From assembly GCA_005880165.1 (NCBI GenBank), contig VBJP01000064.1, positions 1 to 14,057 of the forward strand: a DNA stretch of 14,057 nucleotides. Direction: 5' to 3'. Shown piece after piece: positions 13,710 through 14,057 of this stretch. The translations under genes and the position numbers were made by a program. The stretch's first letter is position 1. Every line of letters begins with the position of its first letter. The notes under the pieces are model-generated. The model saw nothing but the letters and a program-made list of their open reading frames with translations. It made no database searches and had not been told where the DNA came from. Origin of the DNA: Chloroflexota bacterium. GTDB taxonomy: Bacteria > Chloroflexota > Limnocylindria > QHBO01.

Positions 13710-14057
13710 TCAGTCGTCGGCTGAGACGCGCGCGAAGATCTCGCGTGTTCCGCAGTGATAGCAGCTGTCGTCCGCGGCCCGGATGGTGGTGCCGCAGTTC
13801 GCGCAGTCGACCAGGAGGTCTCCCTCGCAGATCGGGCAGAACCGGGCGGTGGGCGGGAACTGCAGCGCATCGGTCGGGCAGTAGGCGACGCCACGAGCCG
13901 CGACCAGGCCTGGAGCCTCGCCGGCGGGTGGTGGTGGCAGCGCGAGCACCGGCTCAGGATGTCGCTCGGCCGCGACCCCGACCTGCGAGACACGCAGGTA
14001 GCCAAGCAGCAGATACAGGACGTACAGCCCGACCAGACCAAAGAGCAGGTACGGGAA
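13710..14057 (-). CDS. Membrane-anchored multi-zinc-ribbon protein (5' end outside window)
   Basis: 115 residues are visible; the frame is open to the window edge at 14057, so the start lies beyond it. The visible part opens with a membrane helix (FPYLLFGLVGLYVLYLLLGYL, first 20 or so residues of the fragment), then a Pro-rich linker and a Cys-rich end: C60, C74-x2-C77, C85-x2-C88 and C99-x2-C102 (fragment numbering). The last three CxxC pairs form a double zinc-ribbon (DZANK-like) module on what is probably the cytoplasmic side; C60 may be unpaired. A GTG at 13949 would give a shorter cytoplasmic protein, but the helix in the same frame upstream argues for the longer one. It precedes ccsA in the same direction. 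Zinc-ribbon membrane proteins of this kind are common and of unknown function. Confidence 0.72.
   Translation of the reverse strand, partial: FPYLLFGLVGLYVLYLLLGYLRVSQVGVAAERHPEPVLALPPPPAGEAPGLVAARGVAYCPTDALQFPPTARFCPICEGDLLVDCANCGTTIRAADDSCYHCGTREIFARVSADD

Noticed and set aside
1..14057. CRISPR array, insertion sequence, tRNA, rRNA or phage remnants.
   Set aside because: No regularly spaced repeats, transposase motifs, terminal inverted repeats or RNA gene signatures were found by reading the window.

Overview
The window is GC-rich bacterial DNA (about two thirds GC by eye), densely coding on both strands. It has short intergenic gaps, GTG as well as ATG starts, and several start codons sitting directly behind a -10 box. 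With the gene content (CsoR, a LytR-CpsA-Psr protein, CcsA-type cytochrome c assembly, a thermophile-like DUF255 protein, cupin-cyclase), this fits a high-GC soil or freshwater Chloroflexota, or less likely an actinobacterium. That assignment is an inference from style and content; no rRNA or tRNA is present to settle it.

Layout. 1-3041 (+): the acidic 3' tail of an unknown gene, then a 963-residue Zn-ribbon DNA methylase-like protein (COG1743 style) whose catalytic motif IV looks degenerate and whose C-terminus resembles a nuclease-type domain. 3105-3137: a hairpin between convergent genes. 3150-3500 (-): a CsoR-family copper sensor whose start codon, -10 box and putative operator overlap. 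3599-6225 (+): a LmbE/PIG-L deacetylase overlapping an ABC half-exporter. 6279-7534 (+): an ECF sigma factor overlapping a membrane anti-sigma-like protein without the usual zinc anti-sigma motif. 7575-9656 (+): a DUF255/YyaL thioredoxin-like protein. 9699-10714 (-): a 48-codon ORF with a perfect ribosome binding site and a cupin-class III cyclase fusion that appears frameshifted at both ends. 10811-11748 (-): a YjbQ and GNAT pair. 11771-12757 (+): a LytR-CpsA-Psr protein, divergent from yjbQ with only 22 bp between the start codons. 12784-14057 (-): CcsA and the C-terminal part of a membrane-anchored multi-zinc-ribbon protein.

The genes form small transcription units rather than one pathway. 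Three pairs are coupled by overlapping stop and start codons: lmbE-ABC, sigma-anti-sigma and yjbQ-GNAT. The most notable structure is regulatory. At least five starts (csoR, lmbE, the DUF255 gene, yjbQ and the LCP gene) lie where transcription itself should begin, implying leaderless mRNAs. The sigma gene shows the same geometry from an ECF-type promoter. The yjbQ/LCP gap appears to be a symmetric bidirectional promoter with overlapping -10 boxes.

No CRISPR array, insertion sequence, tRNA, rRNA or phage gene was seen. No single new system is proven here. The degenerate methylase with its acidic-tailed neighbour, and the leaderless promoter architecture, are the best leads.
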